Shown: positions 1-5,670 of the stretch, one piece after another
How the letters are laid out: the number at the start of each line of letters is the position of its first letter
Position numbering within the stretch: position 1 is the stretch's first letter
NCBI GenBank assembly: GCA_017989885.1
Contig: JAGNPA010000143.1
Location: forward strand, 1 to 5,670
Reading direction: 5' to 3'
Length of the DNA: 5,670 nucleotides
Origin: Aquabacterium sp.
GTDB lineage: Bacteria > Pseudomonadota > Gammaproteobacteria > Burkholderiales > Burkholderiaceae_C
Made by a program: the position numbers and the translations under genes
The notes under the pieces: model-generated
What the model was told of the DNA's origin: nothing
The model's database searches: none
The model's input: only the letters and a program-made list of their open reading frames with translations

Positions 1-1007
1 TCCTTGTCGGTGATGCCCACGTACTCGGCCCGACCGATGTCCTTGAGGTAGGCGTGCTCGGGGCCGACGCCGGGGTAGTCCAAGCCCGCCGAGATCGAGT
101 GCGTCTCGGTGATCTGGCCGTTGTCGTCCTGCAGCAAATAGGTGCGGTTGCCATGCAGCACGCCCGGCACGCCCATCTGCAGCGACATGGAGTGCTTGCC
201 GCTGGCCGCGCCCTCGCCCGCCGCTTCCACGCCGATCAGGCGAACGGCCTCATGCTCGATGTAGGGATAGAAAATGCCCATGGCGTTGCTGCCGCCGCCC
301 ACGCAGGCGACCACGGCGTCGGGCTGGCGGCCAATCGCCACCGGCATCTGCTGCAGACACTCTTCGCCAATGACGGACTGGAAGTCGCGCACCATGGCTG
401 GATACGGATGCGGCCCCGCCACCGTGCCGATGATGTAGAACGTGTTTTCGACGTTGGTGACCCAGTCACGCATCGCTTCGTTGAGCGCGTCTTTCAGGGT
501 CTTGCTGCCGGACTCGACGGGCACCACTTTGGCGCCCAGCAGGTGCATGCGATAGACGTTGGGAGACTGACGCTTGACGTCTTCCGCACCCATGTAGACC
601 ACGCACTCCATACCATAGCGGGCACAGATGGTGGCCGTGGCCACCCCATGCTGGCCGGCACCGGTTTCGGCGATGACACGGGGCTTGCCCATGCGCTTGG
701 CCAGCAAGGCCTGGCCGATGGTGTTGTTGATCTTGTGCGCGCCGGTGTGGTTGAGGTCTTCGCGCTTGAGGTGGATCTGCGCACCACCCAGTTCACGACT
801 CAGTCGATCGGCGTGATAAATGGGGCTGGGACGACCCACGAAGTTGGCCAACTCCCGGCGGAACTCGGCCTTGAAGGCATCATCATGGCGATAGTGTTCA
901 TACACATCCTTGAGCTCATTGAGCGCATGGATCAGTGTTTCGGACACAAAGGTGCCGCCATAAGGGCCAAAGTGGCCACGGGCATCGGGCTGTTGATAAT
1001 TCAGCAT
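1..1007 (-). CDS. trpB: Tryptophan synthase beta chain (partial, C-terminus cut by window edge)
   Basis: This is the PLP-dependent subunit of tryptophan synthase, which condenses indole (channelled from TrpA) with L-serine to make L-tryptophan in the cytoplasm. The frame starts at ATG 1007 ([20 protein letters not shown]) and stays open to the left edge, giving 335 residues; the family is usually about 400, so roughly 60-70 C-terminal residues are missing. Visible motifs are GAHKINN with the PLP Schiff-base lysine at K92, ETGAGQHG with the catalytic glutamate at E114, and the phosphate-binding GGGSNAMG at 237-244. These sit at a constant +5 offset from the Salmonella enzyme (K87, E109). The late conserved serine near the cofactor ring nitrogen (S377 in Salmonella) would lie outside the window. 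A modest Shine-Dalgarno, GAGAG at 1012-1016, precedes the start by 4 nt. The gene follows trpF by about 57 bp on the same strand, as in a trpFBA operon, and trpA is expected beyond the edge. Identification is secure. Confidence 0.97.
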   Translation of the reverse strand, partial: MLNYQQPDARGHFGPYGGTFVSETLIHALNELKDVYEHYRHDDAFKAEFRRELANFVGRPSPIYHADRLSRELGGAQIHLKREDLNHTGAHKINNTIGQALLAKRMGKPRVIAETGAGQHGVATATICARYGMECVVYMGAEDVKRQSPNVYRMHLLGAKVVPVESGSKTLKDALNEAMRDWVTNVENTFYIIGTVAGPHPYPAMVRDFQSVIGEECLQQMPVAIGRQPDAVVACVGGGSNAMGIFYPYIEHEAVRLIGVEAAGEGAASGKHSMSLQMGVPGVLHGNRTYLLQDDNGQITETHSISAGLDYPGVGPEHAYLKDIGRAEYVGITDK

Positions 1008-1065
1008 GTCACTCTCAAAGAACTCACCATGCGGAAAACCTGGGCCGTCCCAAGTCTTTCCGCGC

Positions 1066-1722
1066 TCATGCGGCTTCGGCACATGACCGATCGGCCTCCC
1101 GCACGGCCTGACAGAACTGGCGCATCAGCCCGGCGTCCTTGAGGCCCTTGCCGACCTCAACCCCCGAACTGACATCCACGGCCCATGGCCGCACCGCCCT
1201 CACCCCCTCCGCGACATTGCCCGGGTGCAAACCACCCGAGAGGATCATGGGCCGAGAGAGCTGACGCGGCAGCAAAGACCAATCAAAGACCTGCCCGCCG
1301 CCACCATAGCCCTCGACATGGGCATCGACCAACATGGCCTGGGCGGAAGCGAACGACAGGGTGAAGTCTAACAAATCGAAACCGGGCGCCATGCGGGCAG
1401 CGCGGACATAGGGCCGCCCCACCACTTCGCACTGGGCGGGCGTCTCATCACCATGAAACTGCAGCAAGGCATGGGGCACCGCGTCCAAGGCCGCCTGCAC
1501 CAGCGAGGGCGAGGCATTGACCAGCAACACCACCGGCGTCACGAAGGGGGGCAAACGGCGCGCCAGCACGCCAGCGCGCACGGCATCCACATACCGAGGG
1601 CTTTTGTCGTAGAGCACCAGGCCAATGGCATCGGCGCCAGCCTCGACGGCGGCATCGACATCGGCTTCGCGGGTCAAGCCACAAATCTTGATGCGCGTGC
1701 GGTGGACAGAAGAAGGAGACAT
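1066..1722 (-). CDS. trpF: Phosphoribosylanthranilate isomerase
   Basis: TrpF catalyses the Amadori rearrangement of N-(5'-phosphoribosyl)anthranilate to the ribulose form (CdRP), the third step of tryptophan synthesis, in a single TIM-barrel domain. From ATG 1722 the product has 218 residues, a normal length. Family landmarks are RIKICGLT at 10-17 with the catalytic cysteine C14, [16 protein letters not shown] at 30-45, LQFHGDE at 87-93, the catalytic-acid aspartate D133 in [13 protein letters not shown] at 140-148, LSGGL at 161-165 and DVSSGVE at 183-189. The frame stays open upstream to a GTG at 1869 inside truA. The 49-residue extension has no family resemblance and the conserved barrel begins just after the 1722 ATG, so I chose that start, although its Shine-Dalgarno is weak. 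It lies 98 bp after truA and 58 bp before trpB, on the same strand. GGGG replaces the GGTG seen in many homologues, which I take as a lineage variant, not damage. Confidence 0.95.
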   Translation of the reverse strand: MSPSSVHRTRIKICGLTREADVDAAVEAGADAIGLVLYDKSPRYVDAVRAGVLARRLPPFVTPVVLLVNASPSLVQAALDAVPHALLQFHGDETPAQCEVVGRPYVRAARMAPGFDLLDFTLSFASAQAMLVDAHVEGYGGGGQVFDWSLLPRQLSRPMILSGGLHPGNVAEGVRAVRPWAVDVSSGVEVGKGLKDAGLMRQFCQAVREADRSCAEAA

Positions 1723-1820
1723 CCAGGAAGGAAGGGCCAGCGGCGACCCATCGGTGTCGAAGTCTGGATTGTCGCAAAAAAGCGTTCCGCCGCCCAGCCC
1801 TGGTCCGCAAACCCGAGAGA

Positions 1821-2699
1821 TCAGACCGGCAACCAGTCCATGGCCGGCACGTGCTCGGGCAAGTTCCACTCAGGATCGTAGCGAGGGCCCATGAAATACA
1901 AGCCGTCGGCCGAGAAGGTGGGAGCGGCCACCTTGCGGTCGCGGGCCTCTCGCACCACGCGAACCCAGTCCGCAGGCTGAACGCCGGTGCCCACCATGAT
2001 CAGACAACCCATGATGTTGCGGATCATGTGATGCAGAAAGGCCTGCCCCTCGAAATCAAAGCGCCAGTAAGCCGAGGTCCGCCCCGGCACCTGGCAGCGC
2101 CGAATCTGGATGTCTCTCAGGTGCTTGACCGGCGTGGGCGACTGACACATCGAAGAGCGAAACGAGCTGAAATCGTGCTCGCCAAGCAGGTGGGCTGCTG
2201 CGGCCTGCATGGCCGGCAGATCGAGAGGGCGAAACACCCAGCCCACCCGGCCCGACTCGAGCGCCGGACGCACCGGCGCTTCGAGCACGATGTAGGTGTA
2301 GCGACGCCCCCGGGCGCTGTTGCGGGCGTGGAACGCCTTGGACACCTCGACCGCCCACTGCACCGACACATCGTGCGGCAGGAAGGTGTTGGTGCCCCGC
2401 ACCCACGAAAAAGGCTCGCGGGAGAGGTCGGTGTCGAGGTGCACAACCTGGTTGATGCCATGCACGCCGGCGTCCGTGCGGCCTGCGCACATCACCTTGA
2501 TGGGACGCACCGCGAACTTCGAGAGCGCCGCCTCCAAGACATCCTGCACCGTGCCACCGCTGGGCTGACTTTGCCAGCCCTTGTAGGCCGATCCCACGTA
2601 AGAAACACCAAGGGCGACCCGCCGGGTCGCCCCTGTCAGCTCAGGGCTGTCAACGGCAGGTAGCGCGTGGGCGCCGCCTGCCGGGGTCACATCAGACAT
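1821..2699 (-). CDS. truA: tRNA pseudouridine synthase A (positions 38-40)
   Basis: TruA isomerises uridines 38, 39 and 40 in the anticodon stem of many tRNAs to pseudouridine. The product has 292 residues against about 270 in E. coli. The conserved core starts near residue 27 (RRVALGVSYVGSAYKGWQSQ). The catalytic aspartate is D76 in AGRTDAGVH (72-80). Further landmarks are NTFLPHDV (104-111), KAFHARNSARGRRYTY (121-136), GEHDFSSFR (173-181) and FLHHMIRNIMG (221-231). An N-terminal tail of about 26 residues, rich in Ala, Gly and Pro, precedes the core. No in-frame ATG lies between residue 1 and M70, although a GTG is present at residue 4. The ATG sits 6 bp downstream of the fimV stop (TGA at 2706-2708), with no strong Shine-Dalgarno, so it is probably read by coupling to fimV translation on a shared transcript. 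A 9-bp hairpin spans codons 23-29. Identity is secure; the start codon is likely but not proven. Confidence 0.96.
   Translation of the reverse strand: MSDVTPAGGAHALPAVDSPELTGATRRVALGVSYVGSAYKGWQSQPSGGTVQDVLEAALSKFAVRPIKVMCAGRTDAGVHGINQVVHLDTDLSREPFSWVRGTNTFLPHDVSVQWAVEVSKAFHARNSARGRRYTYIVLEAPVRPALESGRVGWVFRPLDLPAMQAAAAHLLGEHDFSSFRSSMCQSPTPVKHLRDIQIRRCQVPGRTSAYWRFDFEGQAFLHHMIRNIMGCLIMVGTGVQPADWVRVVREARDRKVAAPTFSADGLYFMGPRYDPEWNLPEHVPAMDWLPV
2612..2632 (-). repeat. Perfect 9-bp inverted repeat inside the 5' end of truA
   Basis: GGGCGACCC (2612-2620) and its exact reverse complement GGGTCGCCC (2624-2632) are separated by 3 nt. In RNA this would be a very GC-rich 9-bp stem with a triloop, encoding residues around T22-V28 at the border between the N-terminal tail and the conserved TruA core. 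On the minus strand it is followed by TTGGTGTTTCTTACG, which is not a continuous U-tract, so it is not a convincing terminator. It may only reflect GC-rich codon use, or it may influence translation of truA. Confidence 0.6.
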
Positions 2700-2705
2700 T
2701 GCACA

Positions 2706-5288
2706 TCAACCCAGACTGTCCAGCATGGTTTGGGCACGGCTCTTGAGGCTGCCATCTTGCGCGTTGTCGACGACTTCCTGCAGCAACTCGCGGGCACCGT
2801 CGACATCACCAATCTGGCGGAACTCCTGAGCCAGATCGAACTTGCGGGCCATCGGGTCGGCGCTCAGGGGGGCGTCGGACACCGGCAGATGGTCCAGTTC
2901 CTCGTCGGTGACGAAGGAGGACTTGGCCGGCGCAGGTGCGTCCAGATCCAGCGAGATGTCACCCAGATCGAAGGGCATGCTGCCAGACGGTGTCGGTTCG
3001 GTCACCGGCGCGGCGGCTGGTGCAGGGGCGACAGCCGGAGCCTGGGGCAGATCATCGAGCGACAGGTCGAAGTCGATGTCACCCTTGTCGGCCGGCGTTG
3101 CGGTCTGAGCGATCTCGCCACTGGGCAAGGAATCCAGGTCGGGCAATTCCAGATCAGCCAGATGGTCGCCATTCTGAACCTGCGGGGAAACCGAGTCCGA
3201 CACGCCATCCTGATGCGAGTCGCGACCGTTGGCATCCAGGTCCAAGTCAACCAGGGCGTCAGCGGGGGCGGGTTCGGTGTCCAGCACGCCGGGGGCAACC
3301 GAGTGCGGCACGGTGCTGGCACCCAGGAAATCAGGCGCAGCCGCTTCGGCCACCGCACCGCCAGGCTGTCCGCCGGGCTGATACAGGGGGTTCTCAGGGT
3401 CGATGCTCAGCCCCAGTTCCTGGGTCTTGAGCCACTCTTCCCCGGCGCCATTCGTCAAACCGAACAACTGCGTGGCCAGGGACTCATAGCCCTTGGTGTC
3501 ACGGCGCTTGGCATACACCTCGAGCAGCTTCACACGCACCGCCAGGCGATCCGGGGTGCTGCGCAAGGCTTCCTTGAGGATTTCCTCGGCTTGCAGGTCA
3601 CGGCCGTAGGCCAGGTACACATCGGCTTCGGCCACGGGATCGACGTCACCAATGGCATCAAGCTGGCTGAGCGAGTAGCTCATGGACGACGGACCGGCCG
3701 TGGCATCGCGGGTGTCCACGCGCTGGCCACCGCTGGCACCGAAGAACGAGTCCGGTTGCAGACGGCTTTCGAGGAAGGAGGTCTCACCCGTGTCGGCACG
3801 ACGGCGCGAACGCAGGAACATGGCGGCGCCAGCCAGCAGGGCCAGACCGGCACCACCCGCTGCCAACCACATGGGGTTGAGCGAGGCCAGGAAGCCTGGC
3901 TCGTCCTGGGCCACCACAGGCGGAACCGGGGCGACGTCCGGCTGCGAAGCCACGGCCACAGGTGCCATGACCTCAGACGCAGCCTCGGCCATCGACGCCA
4001 CGTCGGAAGCGGCGCTGGCCACGAGCTCGGCGGCACTGGCTGCCAGCTCAGCCGCACTGGCGGCTGCCGACGCTGCAGAAGCAGCCTCTGCCGCTTGCGA
4101 TGCAACGGCCGGAAGCGCAGGGGCCACCGGCTGGCTGGCCGCCGCCACGACAGCGGCTTGTTCCTTGAGCTTGCGCAGCTCATCGAGGTTCTTGGACAAC
4201 TCGGCCACACGGGTGCTGTTGTCCTGCGTGGCGCGAGCCTTGGCCAGGCGATCTTCCGCAGCCGAAGCCGCCGAGCTCACCGCACCCTTGCTCAGGGTCA
4301 GCTTGTCAGGCGTGGGCGCGGCCGCCTGCTTGCGGTCTTGCACCTCGGCTTCGACCTTGCCCTTGGCCTGACGCTGGGTTTGGGTGGTGGCCTCAACGCC
4401 CACGGCACCGGCCAGTCGCTGGCGATAGGTGGCGAAATCAGCGCTCTGGGCCACGATGAACTGACGAGCCTCGCTCGGCGACACGGCTTTCGCCTGGTCA
4501 CTGGAGGGCAGCGTCAGGACCGCGCCGGAGCGCAAACGGTTCATGTTGTCGCCCTGGAAGGCGCTCGGGTTCTGACGGTAAAGCCCGACCAGCATCTGAT
4601 CGAGCGACACGCCACTGGGCAGGTTCCGGCTGGCAATGCTTGACAGGGTATCGCCGCTGCGCACAGCCACGGTGCCCTGGTCGGCGGCCTGGGCCGCCGG
4701 TGCCGGGCGCGGTGCGGCCGGCGTGGTGCGGGCCACAGGGGCCTGCGCCTCGGGTTGACGCACGGGCGCGGGCCGCGACGGCCGCAAGGCAGGCGACGGG
4801 GCCGTGGCCACAGGTGGCACGCTCATCACTGGCGCAGCCGGTTGGGCCACCGAGCGCATCGAAGGGGGGTCGAACAGCAGCGTGTACTCGCGCACCAGGC
4901 GCCCTGCCGACCAACCCAGATCCAGGATCACGTCGACAAAGGGCTCCTGAACGGGGCGATCGCTGGAAATGCGCAGATAGGGTCGGCCGTCGGCACGACG
5001 CTGCAGCACGATGCTCGCACCGGACAGCACCGCGTTGTAATCGACCCCAGCGGCGCGATAGGTCTCGGGCGAAGCCACGCGAACCTGAAGGGTCGAACTC
5101 TCCTCGGGGTTGATGCTGCTGATATCAATTTCGGCGCGCAGGGGTTCGCCCAAGGCCGATTTGACGCTCAGCTTGCCGAGGCCAAGGGCCGAGGCAGAGA
5201 TGGGCAAGGCAGACAGAACTGCCACAGCGGCTGCAACAGCAACTCGATTCAGGGCGAAACGCCCCACGGACAACGAATGATCTTTCAA
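2706..5288 (-). CDS. fimV: FimV/HubP-family polar hub protein with LysM domain
   Basis: FimV-family proteins are inner-membrane, peptidoglycan-binding pole organisers needed in Pseudomonas for type IV pilus assembly and twitching; HubP in Vibrio recruits pole-localised partners. Numbering here starts at TTG 5288, giving 860 residues. In order: signal peptide 1-34 (cleavage after ISASA); FimV N-terminal domain about 35-142, including LGEPLRAEI and SAGRLVREYTLLFDPP; Pro/Ala linker; LysM 206-261 (VRSGDTLSSIA, NRLRSGAVLTLPS); predicted coiled coil about 343-385; Ala/Ser heptads 398-432; one membrane helix about 471-492 followed by RSRRR, placing the rest in the cytoplasm; TPR-like segment about 545-627 (VAEADVYLAYGRDLQAEEIL); acidic, Pro-rich stretch about 677-787; conserved C-terminal domain 812-860 (MARKFDLAQEFRQIGDVDGA). 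The frame continues to another TTG at 5357, but no in-frame ATG exists upstream. TTG 5288 has GGGAG five bases upstream and gives a classic lysine-containing signal peptide. truA follows after 6 bp. Whether this host makes type IV pili cannot be told from the window. Confidence 0.95.
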   Translation of the reverse strand: MKDHSLSVGRFALNRVAVAAAVAVLSALPISASALGLGKLSVKSALGEPLRAEIDISSINPEESSTLQVRVASPETYRAAGVDYNAVLSGASIVLQRRADGRPYLRISSDRPVQEPFVDVILDLGWSAGRLVREYTLLFDPPSMRSVAQPAAPVMSVPPVATAPSPALRPSRPAPVRQPEAQAPVARTTPAAPRPAPAAQAADQGTVAVRSGDTLSSIASRNLPSGVSLDQMLVGLYRQNPSAFQGDNMNRLRSGAVLTLPSSDQAKAVSPSEARQFIVAQSADFATYRQRLAGAVGVEATTQTQRQAKGKVEAEVQDRKQAAAPTPDKLTLSKGAVSSAASAAEDRLAKARATQDNSTRVAELSKNLDELRKLKEQAAVVAAASQPVAPALPAVASQAAEAASAASAAASAAELAASAAELVASAASDVASMAEAASEVMAPVAVASQPDVAPVPPVVAQDEPGFLASLNPMWLAAGGAGLALLAGAAMFLRSRRRADTGETSFLESRLQPDSFFGASGGQRVDTRDATAGPSSMSYSLSQLDAIGDVDPVAEADVYLAYGRDLQAEEILKEALRSTPDRLAVRVKLLEVYAKRRDTKGYESLATQLFGLTNGAGEEWLKTQELGLSIDPENPLYQPGGQPGGAVAEAAAPDFLGASTVPHSVAPGVLDTEPAPADALVDLDLDANGRDSHQDGVSDSVSPQVQNGDHLADLELPDLDSLPSGEIAQTATPADKGDIDFDLSLDDLPQAPAVAPAPAAAPVTEPTPSGSMPFDLGDISLDLDAPAPAKSSFVTDEELDHLPVSDAPLSADPMARKFDLAQEFRQIGDVDGARELLQEVVDNAQDGSLKSRAQTMLDSLG
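3993..4097 (-). repeat. Five in-phase Ala/Ser heptads in FimV (21-bp periodicity)
   Basis: Five consecutive seven-residue units can be read without gaps: QAAEAAS, AASAAAS, AAELAAS, AAELVAS, AASDVAS. They are followed by the partial unit MAEAAS. Serine closes every unit and alanine occupies most other positions, so the DNA shows an imperfect 21-bp period. The block lies between the predicted coiled coil and the membrane helix, on the periplasmic side. It probably arose by unit duplication and may form a long alanine-rich helix. Confidence 0.7.
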
Positions 5289-5293
5289 GGCGT

Positions 5294-5298
5294 CTCCC
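5294..5298 (-). promoter_or_regulatory. Shine-Dalgarno for fimV (decides the TTG start)
   Basis: GGGAG on the minus strand ends 5 nt before TTG 5288 (ACGCC spacer). No in-frame ATG is available upstream of the signal peptide, so this site is the main argument for choosing TTG 5288 over TTG 5357. Confidence 0.65.
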
Positions 5299-5393
5299 AA
5301 CTCGTCACGCGGCGGTCTGGTGACCTCGGAGGTATCCGGACCTGAACGAGGTCCCAAGATACATCACACCTGCGGACTGTACGCAGCGAAAAC

Positions 5394-5422
5394 ACAATAG
5401 CAGCATGCACATATCGTGACAA
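5394..5422 (-). promoter_or_regulatory. Predicted sigma70-type promoter for fimV-truA
   Basis: On the minus strand TTGTCA (5417-5422, five of six matches to TTGACA) is followed by exactly 17 bp and TATTGT (5394-5399, four of six matches to TATAAT). Transcription would begin near 5387, leaving a 5' UTR of about 100 nt before the TTG start at 5288. It lies downstream of the asd terminator, as expected for an independent fimV-truA unit. This is a consensus match by eye, not a measured start. Confidence 0.55.
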
Positions 5423-5446
5423 GCTCATGCAAATACTGATCGCGCT

Positions 5447-5471
5447 GTATCTCACAGGGTTACCCAGATAC
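5447..5471. promoter_or_regulatory. Inverted repeat upstream of the fimV promoter (possible operator)
   Basis: GTATCT (5447-5452) and AGATAC (5466-5471) are perfect reverse complements 13 bp apart, and the interior contains GGGTTACCC. The element ends about 25 bp upstream of the predicted -35 box, a position typical of activator sites. A hairpin role is unlikely, since it lies upstream of the predicted transcription start. No regulator can be assigned. Confidence 0.35.
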
Positions 5472-5553
5472 CTGCGCGACTTTCATTTGCCAGATTGTCG
5501 CCGGGTCACAACAGGGTTTCTCTCGCCACCATGTGACAAAAGGTTTCAAAACC

Positions 5554-5581
5554 AAATAAAAACGGGGCCCGCAGGCCCCGT
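5554..5581 (-). terminator. Intrinsic terminator of asd
   Basis: On the minus strand ACGGGGCC (5574-5581) pairs perfectly with GGCCCCGT (5562-5569) across a 4-nt loop and is followed by TTTTTATTT. The hairpin begins 20 bp after the asd stop. An 8-bp GC-rich stem plus U-tract is a textbook Rho-independent terminator. It separates asd from fimV transcription. Confidence 0.9.
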
Positions 5582-5601
5582 GTGATCTCGATGCGACAGT
5601 A

Positions 5602-5670
5602 TCACCGCTCGATCAGGATGCGCAGCATGCGGCGCAGCGGCTCGGCGGCCCCCCACAGCAGTTGGTCGCC
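5602..5670 (-). CDS. asd: Aspartate-semialdehyde dehydrogenase, C-terminal end (partial)
   Basis: Only the last 22 codons and the TGA stop (5602-5604) are in the window; the rest lies beyond the right edge. The peptide reads GDQLLWGAAEPLRRMLRILI followed by ER. The block LLWGAAEPLRRMLR is the highly conserved C-terminus of the gammaproteobacterial/betaproteobacterial Asd type. The enzyme reduces L-aspartyl-4-phosphate to aspartate semialdehyde with NADPH, the branch point to lysine, diaminopimelate, threonine and methionine. The neighbouring fimV downstream supports the call, as this order is common in Burkholderiales. A strong terminator follows directly, so asd is not expected to be in one operon with fimV. 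Confidence 0.9.
   Translation of the reverse strand, partial: GDQLLWGAAEPLRRMLRILIER

Noticed and set aside
54..1142. A 362-codon plus-strand open frame opposite trpB and the end of trpF
   Set aside because: It is the mirror of trpB codons with strong third-position GC bias. It crosses the trpB–trpF junction and shows no recognisable family or ribosome binding site.
1768..1790. The T6 tract between truA and trpF as an intrinsic terminator
   Set aside because: No stem longer than about 3 bp precedes the T-run on the minus strand.
1723..1869. A GTG start for trpF at 1869, overlapping truA
   Set aside because: The extra 49 residues have no TrpF resemblance, and the usual start just before RTRIKICGL is supplied by ATG 1722.
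1851..2663. A 270-codon plus-strand open frame opposite truA
   Set aside because: It has His/Arg-rich antisense composition and mirrors a gene with all TruA motifs intact.
2667..4643. A 658-codon plus-strand open frame opposite fimV
   Set aside because: It is antisense to a FimV gene with clear domains. Its product is a Gly/Arg/His/Gln-rich string without domains or hydrophobic segments, as expected from a GC-rich antisense frame.
5305..5364. A 19-residue ORF (ATG 5364 to TGA 5305) in the fimV leader
   Set aside because: No Shine-Dalgarno lies before it, its composition is ordinary, and an ORF of this length is expected by chance in a 300-bp leader.
5289..5553. A riboswitch or small RNA in the asd–fimV spacer
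   Set aside because: Apart from the promoter, dyad and short repeats, I see no conserved riboswitch core, no second terminator and no tRNA-like fold. The roughly 100-nt fimV leader shows no strong hairpin.

Overview
This 5.67 kb window looks like a conserved housekeeping stretch of a high-GC betaproteobacterial chromosome, most likely order Burkholderiales. That rests on the gene order asd–fimV–truA–trpF–trpB, which is typical of that order, and on the GC-rich codon use. I cannot name the genus. All five recognisable genes lie on the minus strand, so transcription runs from high to low coordinates. Nothing in the window looks mobile, phage-derived, CRISPR-related or recently transferred, and I found no RNA gene.

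Layout in the direction of transcription: (1) the last 22 codons of asd (aspartate-semialdehyde dehydrogenase) enter at the right edge and are followed by a clear intrinsic terminator (5554-5581). (2) A leader of about 310 bp without a gene separates asd from fimV. It holds a good sigma70-type promoter match (TTGTCA-N17-TATTGT, 5394-5422) and an inverted repeat just upstream of it (5447-5471). (3) fimV encodes a large polar hub / peptidoglycan-binding protein with a signal peptide, FimV N-terminal domain, LysM, coiled coil, Ala-rich heptad region, one membrane helix, TPR-like segment, acidic tail and conserved C-terminal domain. It probably starts at a TTG codon at 5288. (4) truA (tRNA pseudouridine synthase A) starts 6 bp after the fimV stop. 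(5) trpF (phosphoribosylanthranilate isomerase) follows after 98 bp. (6) trpB (tryptophan synthase beta chain) follows after 57-58 bp and runs off the left edge with 335 residues visible.

fimV and truA are almost certainly co-transcribed. trpF and trpB catalyse successive or near-successive tryptophan-pathway steps and probably continue into trpA beyond the window. The 98 bp truA–trpF gap could hold a weak internal promoter, but the evidence is thin. The notable points are local: the TTG start of fimV with a well-placed Shine-Dalgarno, a five-unit Ala/Ser heptad array and repeated acidic D-L-D motifs in FimV, a perfect 9-bp hairpin in the 5' coding part of truA, and repeated and dyad elements in the fimV leader. 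I see no evidence of a previously undescribed system. The long plus-strand open frames are antisense shadows of real genes.
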